Of a stretch of 36,575 bases of DNA, positions 1 through 8,805 are shown in pieces. Numbering within the stretch: position 1 is the first letter of the stretch; every line of letters starts with the position of its first letter. The position numbers and the translations under genes are program-made. Below the pieces are notes generated by a model that was not told the origin of the DNA, did no database searches, and saw only the letters and a program-made list of their open reading frames with translations. The stretch spans positions 1 through 36,575 of the forward strand of contig NZ_BCUA01000037.1 of assembly GCF_001591045.1 (NCBI RefSeq), written 5' to 3'. Source of the stretch: Sphingopyxis granuli NBRC 100800. Its GTDB lineage: Bacteria > Pseudomonadota > Alphaproteobacteria > Sphingomonadales > Sphingomonadaceae.

Positions 1-467
1 AGGCGGGCGCCCGCCTGCCAGTCGGCCTCGCGGCTCATCATATAGCTGTCGCCGGCGTCCGAGAAACCGCTGACGCTGTCGCGCGCCTCGCTGCGTCCGC
101 CTTCGATCACGGCGCCGAGCACGAAATTGCCCATGCGGCGATCATAGCCGATCCGCCCGAAATATTCGGGGCCGTCCTTGTCGTTGCGGCACCCGATATT
201 GGCGGTGCTCGTCGCCGCGCCGTTGCAGAAACCGGGCGCGAACACATCGCCGCCCGCCGCGTCGAGGACCGGGTCGCCATAGGCGCCGTCCTGGTTGGTG
301 TCGAAGACCAGCGTCTCGCCGCGGTCGCTGCCCTGGAGCGTGCCGCCGCCGCCGATCGAGACATAGGGACCGTTGAAGTCCTGCGCCGGGTCGTGATTGT
401 CCTGCGCCATCGCCGGGACGGCCAGGACCGTGGCCGCCGTGGCGGCAAGAAGGGAGGGGAATCGCAT
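1..467 (-). CDS. Exported outer-membrane beta-barrel (porin-like) protein, C-terminus outside window
   Basis: The first 155 residues of a secreted protein; the rest lies beyond base 1. The start ATG at 467-465 is preceded by GGAG with good spacing (about 476-479). Residues 1-21 form a classic Sec signal peptide ending AMA before QDNHD. The mature part begins with NGPYVSIGGGG, followed by short glycine- and aromatic-rich strands (EYFGRIGYDRR, FVLGAVIEGG), which is the look of an outer-membrane beta-barrel of the OmpA-like/porin type. Two or more cysteines (CNGAA, GCRND) are present in what may be an extracellular loop. It is transcribed divergently from parE. The exact family cannot be fixed from the fragment. 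Confidence 0.75.
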   Translation of the reverse strand, partial: MRFPSLLAATAATVLAVPAMAQDNHDPAQDFNGPYVSIGGGGTLQGSDRGETLVFDTNQDGAYGDPVLDAAGGDVFAPGFCNGAATSTANIGCRNDKDGPEYFGRIGYDRRMGNFVLGAVIEGGRSEARDSVSGFSDAGDSYMMSREADWQAGAR

Positions 468-601
468 GTTATTTCTCCATTATTCGGTGGCTTTGCAGCC
501 GCCCCCCAAACCCGCGGTGTGCGCGCGAAGTTCCTGCGCCACCGCGAAATGCGACGAGCCGAGCGCCGCGCGCGATGCATGAAAGGGTCCGAAAACCGCG
601 C

Positions 602-631
602 TTGCCAGCCCCCTTCGCGCCCTCCTATAGC
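602..631 (+). promoter_or_regulatory. Candidate parE promoter placing +1 at the start codon
   Basis: TTGCCA at 602-607 and TATAGC at 626-631 are separated by 18 bases. The -10 element ends six bases before the ATG at 638, so transcription would begin at or next to the A of the start codon. No Shine-Dalgarno sequence precedes this ATG. This is a motif-based call only. Confidence 0.5.
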
Positions 632-637
632 CAGACC

Positions 638-2617
638 ATGAGTCACGATTTGTTCGATGCCGCCAGCCCCGCGACCGACAGCTACAACGCCTCGCAGATC
701 GAGGTTCTGGAGGGGCTTGAGCCTGTCCGCCGCCGTCCCGGCATGTATATCGGCGGCACCGACGAGCGCGCGCTGCACCACCTTGCCGCCGAGGTCATCG
801 ACAATTGCATGGACGAAGCGGTCGCCGGTCATGCCAACCGCATCGAGGTGACGCTCGATGTCGGAAACCGGCTGACGATCGTCGACAACGGCCGCGGCAT
901 CCCGATCGACCCGCACCCGAAATTTCCTGGCAAATCGGCGCTCGAGGTCATCATGACCACGCTCCATTCGGGCGGCAAGTTCGAGGGCAAGGCCTATGCG
1001 ACGTCGGGCGGCCTGCACGGGGTCGGCGTCAGCGTCGTCAACGCGCTTTCGGTCGAAACCATCATCGAAGTTGCGCGCAGCAAGCAATTGTATCGCCAGC
1101 ATTTCTCTCGCGGCGTTCCGCAGGGGCCGCTCGAAGCGCTCGGCACGACGCCGAACCGGCGCGGCACCAGCGTCAGCTTCGTTCCCGACCCGGCGATCTT
1201 CGGCGAGCATGGCCGTTTCAAGCCCCAGCGGCTGTTCCGCATGGCGCGCGCCAAGGCCTATCTGTTCGCGGGGGTCGAGATCCGCTGGAAATGCGCGCCC
1301 GAACTGATCGGCGACGACACGCCGACCGAGGCGGTGTTCCAGTTTCCCGGCGGCCTCGCCGACCATCTGAAGGACCAGATCGGGACGCGCGAATGCGCGA
1401 CCGCCGAACCTTTCGTCGGGCGGCAGGATTTTCCGGGCGATCAGGGGCGTGCCGAATGGGCGATCGCCTGGCCGTTGTGGTCGGACGGCAGCTACGCCTG
1501 GTATTGCAACACCATCCCCACCCCGGCGGGCGGCACGCACGAGGCGGGGCTGCGCGCCGCATTGACGCGCGGGCTGCGCGCCTTCGGCGAACTGATCGGG
1601 CAGAAGAAGGCAGCGCAGATCACCGCCGACGACGTGTTCAACAGCGGCGAGATGATGCTGTCGGTGTTCATCCGCGATCCCCAGTTCCAGAGCCAGACCA
1701 AGGACCGGCTGTCGAGCCCCGAAGCCGCGCGACTGACCGAAAATGCGGTGCGCGACCATTTCGACCATTTCCTGTCCGACAATATGGACCGGGGCCGCGC
1801 GCTGCTCGGCCTGATCCTCGAACGGATGGAGGAGCGGCTCAAGCGCAAGGCCGAGCGCGAGGTGAAGCGCAAGACCGCGACCAGCGCGCGCAAGCTTCGC
1901 CTGCCCGGCAAGCTCACCGACTGTGCGAACGACGGCCCCGAAGGCACGGAATTGTTTATCGTCGAGGGCGACAGCGCCGGCGGCAGCGCCAAGCAGGCGC
2001 GCGACCGCAAGACGCAGGCGATCCTGCCGATCCGCGGCAAGATATTGAACGTGGCGAGCGCCAGCGCGGACAAGATCCGCGCCAATCAGGAGATCGCCGA
2101 CCTCGCGCTCGCGCTCGGCTGCGGGATGCGCAAGGATTGCGACGCCGACCGGCTGCGCTACGACAAGATCGTCATCATGACCGACGCCGACGTCGACGGC
2201 GCGCATATCGCGACGCTGCTGATGACCTTCTTCTTTCAGGAGATGCCGGACATCGTGCGGAACGGGCACGTCTATCTCGCGCAGCCGCCGCTCTATCGGC
2301 TCACGGCGGGTGCGATGACGGCCTATGCGCGCGACGATGCGCATCGCGCCGAGCTGGAAGCGAGCGTCTTCAAGGGCAAGCGGGTCGAGGTCGGCCGTTT
2401 CAAGGGGCTGGGGGAAATGAACCCCAACCAGCTCAAGGAAACGACGATGGATCCGAAATCGCGTTCGCTGCTGCGCGTGACCCTGCCGCAGGAATATGAA
2501 GGGCGGCATCAGGTCAAGGACCTCGTCGACCGGCTGATGGGCAAGCACCCCGAGCATCGCTTCCAGTTCATCCAGGCCAATGCCGCGACGCTGGACGAGG
2601 CGGCGATCGACGCCTGA
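638..2617 (+). CDS. parE: DNA topoisomerase IV subunit B (ParE)
   Basis: ATPase subunit of topoisomerase IV, which with ParC decatenates replicated chromosomes. 659 residues, within the family range. The GHKL ATPase domain shows RPGMYIG (about 33-39), DNGRGIP (83-89) and the lid GGLHGVG (124-130). The TOPRIM domain shows EGDSAGG (443-449) and the metal-binding DADVDG (516-521). The extended DNA-gate loop of GyrB is not obvious, and the length fits ParE. An in-frame ATG at 575 exists, but the leader it would add (HERVRKPRLPAPFAP) has no family likeness. The ATG at 638 fits the family start and a -10 box six bases upstream. GyrB is the alternative, judged less likely because of length and the absence of a gyrB-type neighbourhood. 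Confidence 0.93.
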   Translation: MSHDLFDAASPATDSYNASQIEVLEGLEPVRRRPGMYIGGTDERALHHLAAEVIDNCMDEAVAGHANRIEVTLDVGNRLTIVDNGRGIPIDPHPKFPGKSALEVIMTTLHSGGKFEGKAYATSGGLHGVGVSVVNALSVETIIEVARSKQLYRQHFSRGVPQGPLEALGTTPNRRGTSVSFVPDPAIFGEHGRFKPQRLFRMARAKAYLFAGVEIRWKCAPELIGDDTPTEAVFQFPGGLADHLKDQIGTRECATAEPFVGRQDFPGDQGRAEWAIAWPLWSDGSYAWYCNTIPTPAGGTHEAGLRAALTRGLRAFGELIGQKKAAQITADDVFNSGEMMLSVFIRDPQFQSQTKDRLSSPEAARLTENAVRDHFDHFLSDNMDRGRALLGLILERMEERLKRKAEREVKRKTATSARKLRLPGKLTDCANDGPEGTELFIVEGDSAGGSAKQARDRKTQAILPIRGKILNVASASADKIRANQEIADLALALGCGMRKDCDADRLRYDKIVIMTDADVDGAHIATLLMTFFFQEMPDIVRNGHVYLAQPPLYRLTAGAMTAYARDDAHRAELEASVFKGKRVEVGRFKGLGEMNPNQLKETTMDPKSRSLLRVTLPQEYEGRHQVKDLVDRLMGKHPEHRFQFIQANAATLDEAAIDA

Positions 2618-2667
2618 GGCGGGTCAACGCCTCTGAAGGCGAAGAGGGCAGAAGGGAAAACGACGCC

Positions 2668-4020
2668 ATGACCCGCCTCCGCACCGCCCTGCTCTCCTCC
2701 CTCCTGCTCGCGGCCGCGCTCCCCGCTCCTGCGCTGCTTGCGCAGCCCGCCGAAACCGCCGCACCGGTGGTGCCGTCCTTCGACGCGCGCGCGGGACAGA
2801 TCGTCGGCCTGCTCATGGGACGCGTCGCCTTTGCGGACAGCTTTGCCCCATCCTTTCAGACCGCGGTTCCCGAGGCGCAGTTCCGCGCGATCGCGGCGAA
2901 CCTGATCGCGCAATATGGCCAGCCGATTGCGATCGCCGGCACGGCGTCCGACAATGGCCGGTCGGGAACGGTGCGGCTGCGGTTCGAGCGCGGCATCGCG
3001 ACGGTCCGCCTCGACATCGGCCCGCCGCCCGAAGCGCGGATCACCGGCCTGCAGTTCACCGGCTTCACGGTGTCCGACGACACTATGGAGCGCGTGACGG
3101 CGGAAATCGCGGCCTTGCCGGGGCGCAGCGGCTTTCTGGTCGCCGAAATCGACGGGGCCGCGATCCGCCCGATCGCCAGCGCCAATCCCGACCGGCAGTT
3201 CGCCACCGGCTCGACCTTCAAGCTCTATGTCCTCGACGAGCTGGCGGCGGCGGTCGCGGCGGGCGAGCGGCGTTGGCGCGACGTCGTGCCGCTGTCGCAC
3301 CTCAGCTTCTCGTCCGCGGCCACCGGCAACTGGCCGCCGGACACGCCGGTCACGCTGCAGACGCTCGCCAACTGGATGATCTCGGTCAGCGACAATGGCG
3401 CGGCCGACACGCTGATCCACCTGCTGGGCCGCGAGCGGATCGAGGCGCGGATGCGGGCCGCCGGCCACAGCGCGCCGTCGCGCAACATCCCCTTCCTGAC
3501 CACGGTCGAGGCTTTCGCGCTCAAGGGCGACAATTTCGCCGACCTGCGCGCGCCCTTCATCGCCGGAAACGACGCGCAGCAACGGCGGATCCTCGACGCG
3601 AACCGCCATCGTTTCACGCTCGCCCAGGTCGACGGCGTCAGCTTCGGCGGCGAACCGCGCTTCATCGACGATCTCGAATGGTTCGCCTCGCCGATGGACG
3701 TCGCGCGGGTGCTCGTCGACCTGAAGGCGCGCCGGTCGGATGCCGCAATGGCGGCAATGGCGATCAACAACGGCGTGGGTCCTGCGGCCGCCGCCGACTG
3801 GTCGTGGCTCGGCTACAAGGGCGGGTCCGAACTGGGAGTGCTGTCGATGAGCCTGCTCGGACGGCGCAAGGTCGACGGCAAATGGTTCGTCGTCACGGCA
3901 AGCTGGAACAATGACAAGGCCGACCTCGACGGCGCGAAACTGGTCGGCCTCGTCACGCGCCTCCTCGCCCTCGCGGCGAAGGATGGCGTCACGCCGTCAG
4001 CGCCGCCACCAGCGCCTTGA
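2668..4020 (+). CDS. Exported class A beta-lactamase-like serine hydrolase with N-terminal Cpe/ORF12-like domain
   Basis: 450 residues with a signal peptide (about 1-25, ALLAQ). Residues about 40-150 form a small alpha/beta domain of the kind that precedes the catalytic part in ORF12/LpqF-like hydrolases. The catalytic domain (about 150-430) has the three penicillin-binding/beta-lactamase motifs: STFK with the nucleophile Ser182 and Lys185, SDN at 241-243, and KGG at 384-386 in place of KTG. The segment NIPFLTTVEAFALKG replaces the usual omega-loop ExxLN motif, which argues for an esterase-like or unknown hydrolase rather than a true penicillinase. The ribosome site GAAGGG lies 5' of the ATG. 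It follows parE by 50 bases in the same direction. Its last 32 bases overlap the 3' end of the convergent LysR gene. Confidence 0.8.
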   Translation: MTRLRTALLSSLLLAAALPAPALLAQPAETAAPVVPSFDARAGQIVGLLMGRVAFADSFAPSFQTAVPEAQFRAIAANLIAQYGQPIAIAGTASDNGRSGTVRLRFERGIATVRLDIGPPPEARITGLQFTGFTVSDDTMERVTAEIAALPGRSGFLVAEIDGAAIRPIASANPDRQFATGSTFKLYVLDELAAAVAAGERRWRDVVPLSHLSFSSAATGNWPPDTPVTLQTLANWMISVSDNGAADTLIHLLGRERIEARMRAAGHSAPSRNIPFLTTVEAFALKGDNFADLRAPFIAGNDAQQRRILDANRHRFTLAQVDGVSFGGEPRFIDDLEWFASPMDVARVLVDLKARRSDAAMAAMAINNGVGPAAAADWSWLGYKGGSELGVLSMSLLGRRKVDGKWFVVTASWNNDKADLDGAKLVGLVTRLLALAAKDGVTPSAPPPAP

Positions 4021-4780
4021 CCTTCGCCTGCCGCCATTGCGGCAAGGGGGCGACGAGCCAGTAGCCGCGCTTCACGGCGAAAGGCTCGCGCACCAGCCGG
4101 ACGCGCCCCGCCGCCAGATCGGCCTCCGCCAGCATCGCCGGGACATTCGCCTGCCCCAGCCCGTTCGCCGCGGCGTCGATCGCAAGGCCCGCATCGCCGA
4201 GCCGCAGCGCGGGCTCGCCGTCCTCGACCGGGCAGCCGGGCCACGCGATGCGCGTCTCGCTCTCGCTGCCGTGTCCCGCGACCGTCACCATATGCGCTTC
4301 GGACAGCGGCACGCCCTCATGCTCGCCGGCGCCGTCGGTCCAGAAGATCGCGAGGTCGAGGTTCGCCTCGGTGAAGTCGATGCCGTCGTCGGCCGACACC
4401 AGCGTGAAGCGGACGTCGGGCGCCTGCTGGCTGTAACGCGCGAGCCTGGGCGCGAGCCATTTGGCGGTCAGGTCGCGCGGCGCGGCGATCGTCAGCGATT
4501 GCGACGACTGGCCCGCCTGCATCGCGCGCACCGATTCCTCGAACATCAGGAACCCCTGCCGCAGCGCGTCGAGCCCGGCGGTCGCCTCTCCCGTCAGTTC
4601 CAGCCCCTTCGGGGTGCGGCGGAACAGGACGACGCCGAGCATATCCTCCAGCGCGCGTATCTGTTGCCCGACGGCGGCGGGAGTCACCGCCAGTTCGTCG
4701 GCGGCGCGCGTGAAGCTGAGGTGCCGGGCAGCGGCATCGAACACGCGCAGGGCGTTCAGCGGCAGGTGGGTGCGCTTCAT
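3989..4780 (-). CDS. LysR-family transcriptional regulator, GcvA-like
   Basis: 263 residues. The N-terminal winged helix-turn-helix (about 6-65) reads NALRVFDAAARHLSFTRAAD and continues through ELAVTPAAVGQQIRALED, the typical GcvA/AmpR-branch LysR signature. The rest is a periplasmic-binding-protein-like effector domain. The start ATG overlaps the stop of apaG by four bases (ATGA), so it is probably translated by coupling from the leuB-metZ-apaG transcript rather than standing alone and divergent from a target, as most LysR genes do. Its 3' end overlaps the convergent serine hydrolase by 32 bases. The effector is unknown; regulation of the neighbouring hydrolase or of amino-acid genes is only inference from position. 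Confidence 0.88.
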   Translation of the reverse strand: MKRTHLPLNALRVFDAAARHLSFTRAADELAVTPAAVGQQIRALEDMLGVVLFRRTPKGLELTGEATAGLDALRQGFLMFEESVRAMQAGQSSQSLTIAAPRDLTAKWLAPRLARYSQQAPDVRFTLVSADDGIDFTEANLDLAIFWTDGAGEHEGVPLSEAHMVTVAGHGSESETRIAWPGCPVEDGEPALRLGDAGLAIDAAANGLGQANVPAMLAEADLAAGRVRLVREPFAVKRGYWLVAPLPQWRQAKVKALVAALTA

Positions 4781-5178
4781 GACGCGGTTGCCGGTGCCAC
4801 CAGCGGGAATTGCGGGATCGCGACGAGCATCTGCGATCCGTCGCCCATCTCCATCATATAGCTGCCGACCATCGACCCTTCGGGGGTGGACAGCGGACAG
4901 CCCGATACATAGTCGAACGACGCGCCGGGCGCGATCAGCGGCTGTTCGCCGACGACGCCCTCACCCTCGACCTCGCTCACCTGGCCGCGTCCGTCGCTGA
5001 TCCGCCAATGGCGGCTGATCAGTTGCGCCGCGACCGCGCCGTCATTTTCGACCCGGACGTGATAGGCCCAGAACCAGCGACCGAGGGCCGGATGCGACTG
5101 TTCGGGCAGATAGCTCACCGCCACGCGCACGGTGATCGGCCCGGTGGTCGCCGCAAAGGGGAAGAGAGAGTCGATCAT
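4777..5178 (-). CDS. apaG: ApaG (DUF525) protein
   Basis: 133 residues, the usual length of ApaG, a small immunoglobulin-like beta-sandwich protein whose biochemical role is not settled. Recognisable family segments are ITVRVAVSYLPEQSHP, FWAYHVRVENDG, QLISRHWRISDGRG, EVEGEGVVGEQPLIAPG and GSMVGSYMMEM. The ATG at 5178-5176 was chosen because family similarity starts just after it; upstream codons belong to another frame of metZ spacer. It lies 17 bases downstream of metZ and overlaps the LysR start by four bases, so it sits inside one minus-strand operon. Confidence 0.93.
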   Translation of the reverse strand: MIDSLFPFAATTGPITVRVAVSYLPEQSHPALGRWFWAYHVRVENDGAVAAQLISRHWRISDGRGQVSEVEGEGVVGEQPLIAPGASFDYVSGCPLSTPEGSMVGSYMMEMGDGSQMLVAIPQFPLVAPATAS

Positions 5179-5195
5179 CGTCCGGGCAAGGTCGC

Positions 5196-6404
5196 TCAAA
5201 GCCCCACCCTGGTCAATGCCTGGTCGAGGTCGGCGATGACGTCGCGCGGATCCTCCAGCCCGATGTTGACGCGCAGCAGCCCCTCGCCGACGCCCATGTC
5301 GAGCCGCACGTCGGGGCTGACGCCATAATGGGTGGTCGTCCACGGATGGCAGCACAGGCTGCGCGCGTCGCCGATGTTGTTGCTGATGTCGACGAGTTCG
5401 AGCGCATTGAGGAAGGCCATCGCCTGCGCGGCGCCGCCGGGCAGGTCGAAAGCGAAGATCGGTCCGCACGCCTCCATCTGGCGCGCCGCCAGTTCGTACT
5501 GCGGGTGGCTGGGAAGCCCCGGATGCAGCATGCGCGCGACGCGTCCCTCGATCGCCTTGCCGACCGCGAGCGCATTCTCCGACTGGCGCCGCGCGCGCAG
5601 GTCGAGCGTTTCGAGGCCTTTCAACACCACCCACGCGCTGAACGGCGACAGGTTTGGACCGGTGTTGCGCTGAAACGGCAGCAGGACGTCGTTGATGAAC
5701 GCCGCGCTGCCGCACACCGCGCCGGCGAGCACGCGCCCCTGTCCTTCCATCAGCTTGGTCGCCGAATAGGCGACGACGTCTGCGCCATAGTCGAGCGGGC
5801 GCTGGAGCACCGCGGTCGCGAAGGCGTTGTCGACGACGCTGGTGATGCCGTGCGCCTTCGCGAGCCCGCAAACATGCGCCATGTCGACGATGTCGAGCGT
5901 CGGATTGGCGGGGGTCTCGAAGAAGAAGACCTTGGTATTGGGGCGGATCGCCCTTTCCCATGCGGCATTGTCGCGCCCGTCGACCACCGTCGATTCGATC
6001 CCGAAGCGCGGGCACAGCGTGTCGACGAGCCAGCGGCACGACCCGAACGCCGCCTTGGCCGCGACGATATGGTCGCCCGCCGACAATTGGCACAGCAGCG
6101 CCGTGGTCATCGCCGCCATGCCACTCGCCTGCGCGCGGCACGCCTCGGCCCCTTCGATCAGCGCGATGCGTTCCTCGAGCATCGCGACGGTCGGGTTCTG
6201 CAGGCGCGAATAGGTCATGCCCTGCTCTTCGCCGGCGAAGCGCGCCGCGACGCTCTCCGCGCTGTCGTAGCTGTAGCCCGAGGTCAGGAAGAGCGCTTCC
6301 GACGTCTCACCATGCTCGCTGCGCCACGTGCCGCCGCGCACCGCCTGCGTGGCCGGATGCCAGCGGCGCGTCCTGTCGCGATCGAAACCCGTCGTCTTCT
6401 TCAT
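5196..6404 (-). CDS. metZ: O-succinylhomoserine sulfhydrylase (MetZ)
   Basis: PLP enzyme of the Cys/Met metabolism family that makes homocysteine from O-succinylhomoserine and sulfide. 402 residues. Cofactor residues visible are the Schiff-base lysine K217 in [13 protein letters not shown] and D192 in [15 protein letters not shown] (about 66-73), ETPANPTL (163-170) and [16 protein letters not shown] mark the MetZ/MetB family. The start ATG overlaps the leuB stop by four bases (ATGA), giving translational coupling. Cystathionine gamma-synthase is the nearest alternative; the MetZ call follows the sequence style and the leuB-metZ-apaG order that I associate with sphingomonads. Confidence 0.9.
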   Translation of the reverse strand: MKKTTGFDRDRTRRWHPATQAVRGGTWRSEHGETSEALFLTSGYSYDSAESVAARFAGEEQGMTYSRLQNPTVAMLEERIALIEGAEACRAQASGMAAMTTALLCQLSAGDHIVAAKAAFGSCRWLVDTLCPRFGIESTVVDGRDNAAWERAIRPNTKVFFFETPANPTLDIVDMAHVCGLAKAHGITSVVDNAFATAVLQRPLDYGADVVAYSATKLMEGQGRVLAGAVCGSAAFINDVLLPFQRNTGPNLSPFSAWVVLKGLETLDLRARRQSENALAVGKAIEGRVARMLHPGLPSHPQYELAARQMEACGPIFAFDLPGGAAQAMAFLNALELVDISNNIGDARSLCCHPWTTTHYGVSPDVRLDMGVGEGLLRVNIGLEDPRDVIADLDQALTRVGL

Positions 6405-7456
6405 CTGCCCTGTCCGTTCAAAGCCGAAACCACCGCATCGCCGAGCGCGGTCGTTCCCATCGTGCCGCCAAGGTCGGCGCCGCGGCAACCGTCGGCGAGC
6501 ACCTGCCCCACCGCCGCCTCGATCCGCGCCGCATTCGCCTCGTCGCCGCCCGAATGGCGCAGCAGCATGGCGAGCGACAGGATCATCGCCAGCGGGTTGG
6601 CGATCCCCTTGCCCGCGATGTCGGGTGCGCTGCCGTGGATCGGCTCGTAGAGCCCGCGGCGTCCCTTGCCCAGCGAGGCCGAGGCGAGCAGGCCGATCGA
6701 GCCGACGCACATCGACGCCTGGTCGGACAATATGTCGCCGAACAGATTGCCGGTGACGATCACGTCGAACTGGCCGGGATTGCGGACGAGCTGCATCGCG
6801 GCATTGTCGACATACATGTGGCTGAGCGCGACGTCGGGATATTCGGCCGCGACCTCGATCACCACGTCGCGCCAGAGCTGCGAGGTTTCGAGGACATTGG
6901 CCTTGTCGACCGAGCAGAGCCGCTTGCCGCGCCCCTGTGCCGCGCGGAAGGCGACCTGCGCGATCCGCCGCACTTCGCTCTCGCTGTACGCCATGACGTC
7001 ATAGCCCTCGCGCTCGCCGCCTGCGGTCGTGCGCGTGCCCTTCTCGCCGAAATAGACGTCGCCGTTGAGTTCGCGGACGATCAGCAGGTCGATCGCCGAC
7101 GCGACCTCTGGACGCAGCGCGGAGCTGTCTTCGAGCCCCGGAAACAGCTTCGCGGGGCGCAGGTTGGCGAACAGCCCCAGTTCGGCGCGCAGGCCCAGAA
7201 TCGCCTGTTCGGGCCGCAGATGGCGCTCGACCGCATCGAAGCGCGGATCGCCGACCGCGCCGAAAAGAATGGCATCGGCCGCCTTCGCCTTTGCCAGCGT
7301 TTCGGGCGGCAGCGGGTGGCCGCTCGCTTCATAGGCTGCGCCGCCGACCAGCGCGCGGTCGAGCGTCACCGGCAGCGCCAGCGCGTCCAGCACCTTCCCG
7401 GCCTCCGCCATGATTTCGGGACCGATGCCGTCGCCGGCCAGCAGCAGGATCTTCAA
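6401..7456 (-). CDS. leuB: 3-isopropylmalate dehydrogenase (LeuB), TTG start
   Basis: NAD-dependent oxidative decarboxylation of 3-isopropylmalate in leucine synthesis. 351 residues from a TTG start at 7456-7454 ([15 protein letters not shown] directly follows), with GAAGG about eight bases upstream. Family signatures are GDGIGPEI near the N-terminus, [42 protein letters not shown] and, near the end, [14 protein letters not shown] and [14 protein letters not shown]. An open frame continues upstream to an ATG at 7630, but that part is translated from an intergenic repeat and was excluded. It is the first gene of the leuB-metZ-apaG-lysR run. Confidence 0.93.
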   Translation of the reverse strand: MKILLLAGDGIGPEIMAEAGKVLDALALPVTLDRALVGGAAYEASGHPLPPETLAKAKAADAILFGAVGDPRFDAVERHLRPEQAILGLRAELGLFANLRPAKLFPGLEDSSALRPEVASAIDLLIVRELNGDVYFGEKGTRTTAGGEREGYDVMAYSESEVRRIAQVAFRAAQGRGKRLCSVDKANVLETSQLWRDVVIEVAAEYPDVALSHMYVDNAAMQLVRNPGQFDVIVTGNLFGDILSDQASMCVGSIGLLASASLGKGRRGLYEPIHGSAPDIAGKGIANPLAMILSLAMLLRHSGGDEANAARIEAAVGQVLADGCRGADLGGTMGTTALGDAVVSALNGQGR

Positions 7457-7527
7457 TGCTTCGCCTTCCCGTCCGGATCTGGCCGTTCGCCCTGAACGTG
7501 TCGCCGGGCTGGTCTTCTCTGTCACGC

Positions 7528-7570
7528 CGTCGAAAGAAGGACGGTGCTTCGACAAGCTCAGCACAAACGG
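7528..7570. repeat. Dispersed intergenic repeat, sphingomonad type (GTCGAA...TTCGAC)
   Basis: The 166-base space between recO and leuB contains GTCGAA (7530-7535) and TTCGAC (7548-7553) arms, followed by AAGCTCAGCACAAACGG. Read on the minus strand, this is the familiar string ending in GTGCTGAGCTTGTCGAAGC that recurs between genes of sphingomonads and translates to LSLSKH in spurious proteins. A partial CCTGAAC string lies at about 7489-7495. No other feature is seen in this gap apart from the leuB ribosome site. Confidence 0.55.
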
Positions 7571-7622
7571 AGGAAGCGGATGGCCTTGGTTTGACGGGGA
7601 CGCTCTAAGCAGGCTGGTCGCT

Positions 7623-8375
7623 TCACGCAACCGCCCTCTTGAGCCGGTCGAGCAATCTTTCCCTTGCCGTCAGCAAGTCGCGGTTGCGCCCGTCGAGCCC
7701 GTCGCGGTCGAGAAAATGCCCGGTCAGTGCCAGAAAATCGATGACATCCGTCATCGTGGGTTCGGCCGCCGTCCCGTCGGGCCGATCGTTGCGCAGGAAC
7801 GGCGGCAGGCGGAGAAGCCGGCTTTCATATCCGGCGGCGGCGGCCGTGCTTACGGCGCCACCCGACTTCGGGCTGACATAGGCCAGATCGTCGGACGTTC
7901 CCGTCACGACGCATTCGCCGAGGTCGAGCCCGAAACCGAGTTCGGCGAGCAGCAACAATTCATAGCGCCCGAGCGCAAGCGCCCATTGCCGCGCCGATGG
8001 CGCAACGCCGATGGCATCGAGAACGGCGGCCAGCGCGACGTAGAGGGCCGGATAGGGCTGCGCTTCGGGCAGCGTCGCCGCGGTCAGGCTGGTCGCCCAT
8101 TCGATGGCCGCCGCGGGCAGCGGCTCGGCAAGCAGCGGCGCCCGGCTCGCCAGCAGCTCGACCGTCGCGCCGCCGAGCTGCTCCTCGGTCCGCGCCCGCA
8201 GGTCGAGCGCGACCAGATTCCCCGGCATCAGGATCGGCCGCAGGCGCCGCGAGCGGCCACCGCGCACATAGCCCGCGACCAGCCCCGCCTCGCGCGTCAA
8301 CGCGCGCAATATCGCGCCATGCTCGCCGTGCGCACGCACCGCGCAGACGATCGCCTCGGCGGTCAGGCTGGCCAA
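7623..8375 (-). CDS. recO: DNA repair protein RecO, TTG start
   Basis: Recombination mediator that helps load RecA on SSB-coated DNA (RecFOR pathway). 250 residues, the usual size. The N-terminal OB fold begins [20 protein letters not shown], with [22 protein letters not shown] typical of RecO, followed by the helical C-terminal region. The CxxC zinc site found in some RecO proteins is not seen. The TTG at 8375-8373 is the only suitable initiation codon next to the family start. It overlaps the end of the thioesterase gene by 13 bases, suggesting coupled translation. An open frame upstream of TTG is the antisense-free shadow of the thioesterase gene and was not used. Confidence 0.88.
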   Translation of the reverse strand: MASLTAEAIVCAVRAHGEHGAILRALTREAGLVAGYVRGGRSRRLRPILMPGNLVALDLRARTEEQLGGATVELLASRAPLLAEPLPAAAIEWATSLTAATLPEAQPYPALYVALAAVLDAIGVAPSARQWALALGRYELLLLAELGFGLDLGECVVTGTSDDLAYVSPKSGGAVSTAAAAGYESRLLRLPPFLRNDRPDGTAAEPTMTDVIDFLALTGHFLDRDGLDGRNRDLLTARERLLDRLKRAVA

Positions 8376-8755
8376 AGCACCATCTGCGTCTGCGTCACCA
8401 GCGCGACATCGGCGCCGTCCTCGGTCCGGATGCGCGTCTGCCATACCGAGAGCCGCTTGCCGATCCTGACCGGCGTCGCCTCGCCGATCAGCACCGATCC
8501 TTCGGGACCGGCGCCGAGGAAATTGGTCTTGCTCTCGATCGTCGTCGTGCCGCTCGCCCCCTCGGGCAGCGTCAGGAACGCGCCCACCGCGCCAAGGCAG
8601 TCGGCAAAGGCCATGATCGCACCGCCATGGACGATCTGCCCGGCGGTGCAGATTTCGGGGCGCACGGGCAGTTTGCCCGCGACGCGATCCTTCGTTCCTT
8701 CGTGGATGGTGACGCCCAGCGTTCCTGCCAGCGGCATCGCGGCTGCAAAATCCAT
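8363..8755 (-). CDS. PaaI-type hotdog thioesterase
   Basis: 130 residues in the hotdog fold of the PaaI/YbgC class. The signature [18 protein letters not shown] (about 43-60) holds the acyl-CoA thioesterase active-site region, and the last strands ([23 protein letters not shown]) are typical. The substrate is probably an acyl- or aryl-CoA, not determined. The start ATG is preceded by AAGGGAAGG, the purine-rich tail of a hairpin repeat. It is 50 bases downstream of uvrC and overlaps recO, so the three may share a transcript. Confidence 0.85.
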   Translation of the reverse strand: MDFAAAMPLAGTLGVTIHEGTKDRVAGKLPVRPEICTAGQIVHGGAIMAFADCLGAVGAFLTLPEGASGTTTIESKTNFLGAGPEGSVLIGEATPVRIGKRLSVWQTRIRTEDGADVALVTQTQMVLWPA

Positions 8756-8776
8756 AGTCTATCCTTCCCTTTCACC

Positions 8777-8796
8777 CCCTCCTCTGAAGAGGAGGG
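8777..8796. repeat. Perfect purine/pyrimidine hairpin between uvrC and the thioesterase gene
   Basis: CCCTCCTCT (8777-8785) and AGAGGAGGG (8788-8796) are exact reverse complements. Read on the minus strand it is an eight-base stem with a TTCA loop, followed by a purine-rich tail (GGGTGAAAGGGAAGG) that serves as the Shine-Dalgarno region of the thioesterase gene. It has the same plan as the repeats around the DUF559 gene at 25774 and 26150. It has no U-tract, so it is unlikely to be a simple terminator. Confidence 0.65.
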
Positions 8797-8805
8797 CATC
8801 AAAGA

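Noticed and set aside
107..2557. Very long open frame on the minus strand opposite parE
   Set aside because: It is antisense to a clear topoisomerase gene. High GC makes long antisense frames common; the translation is Arg/Ala-rich and unlike any family.
7457..7630. N-terminal extension of leuB to an upstream ATG
   Set aside because: It translates an intergenic repeat (gives LSLSKH-type residues). The TTG at 7456 fits the LeuB start and has a ribosome site.
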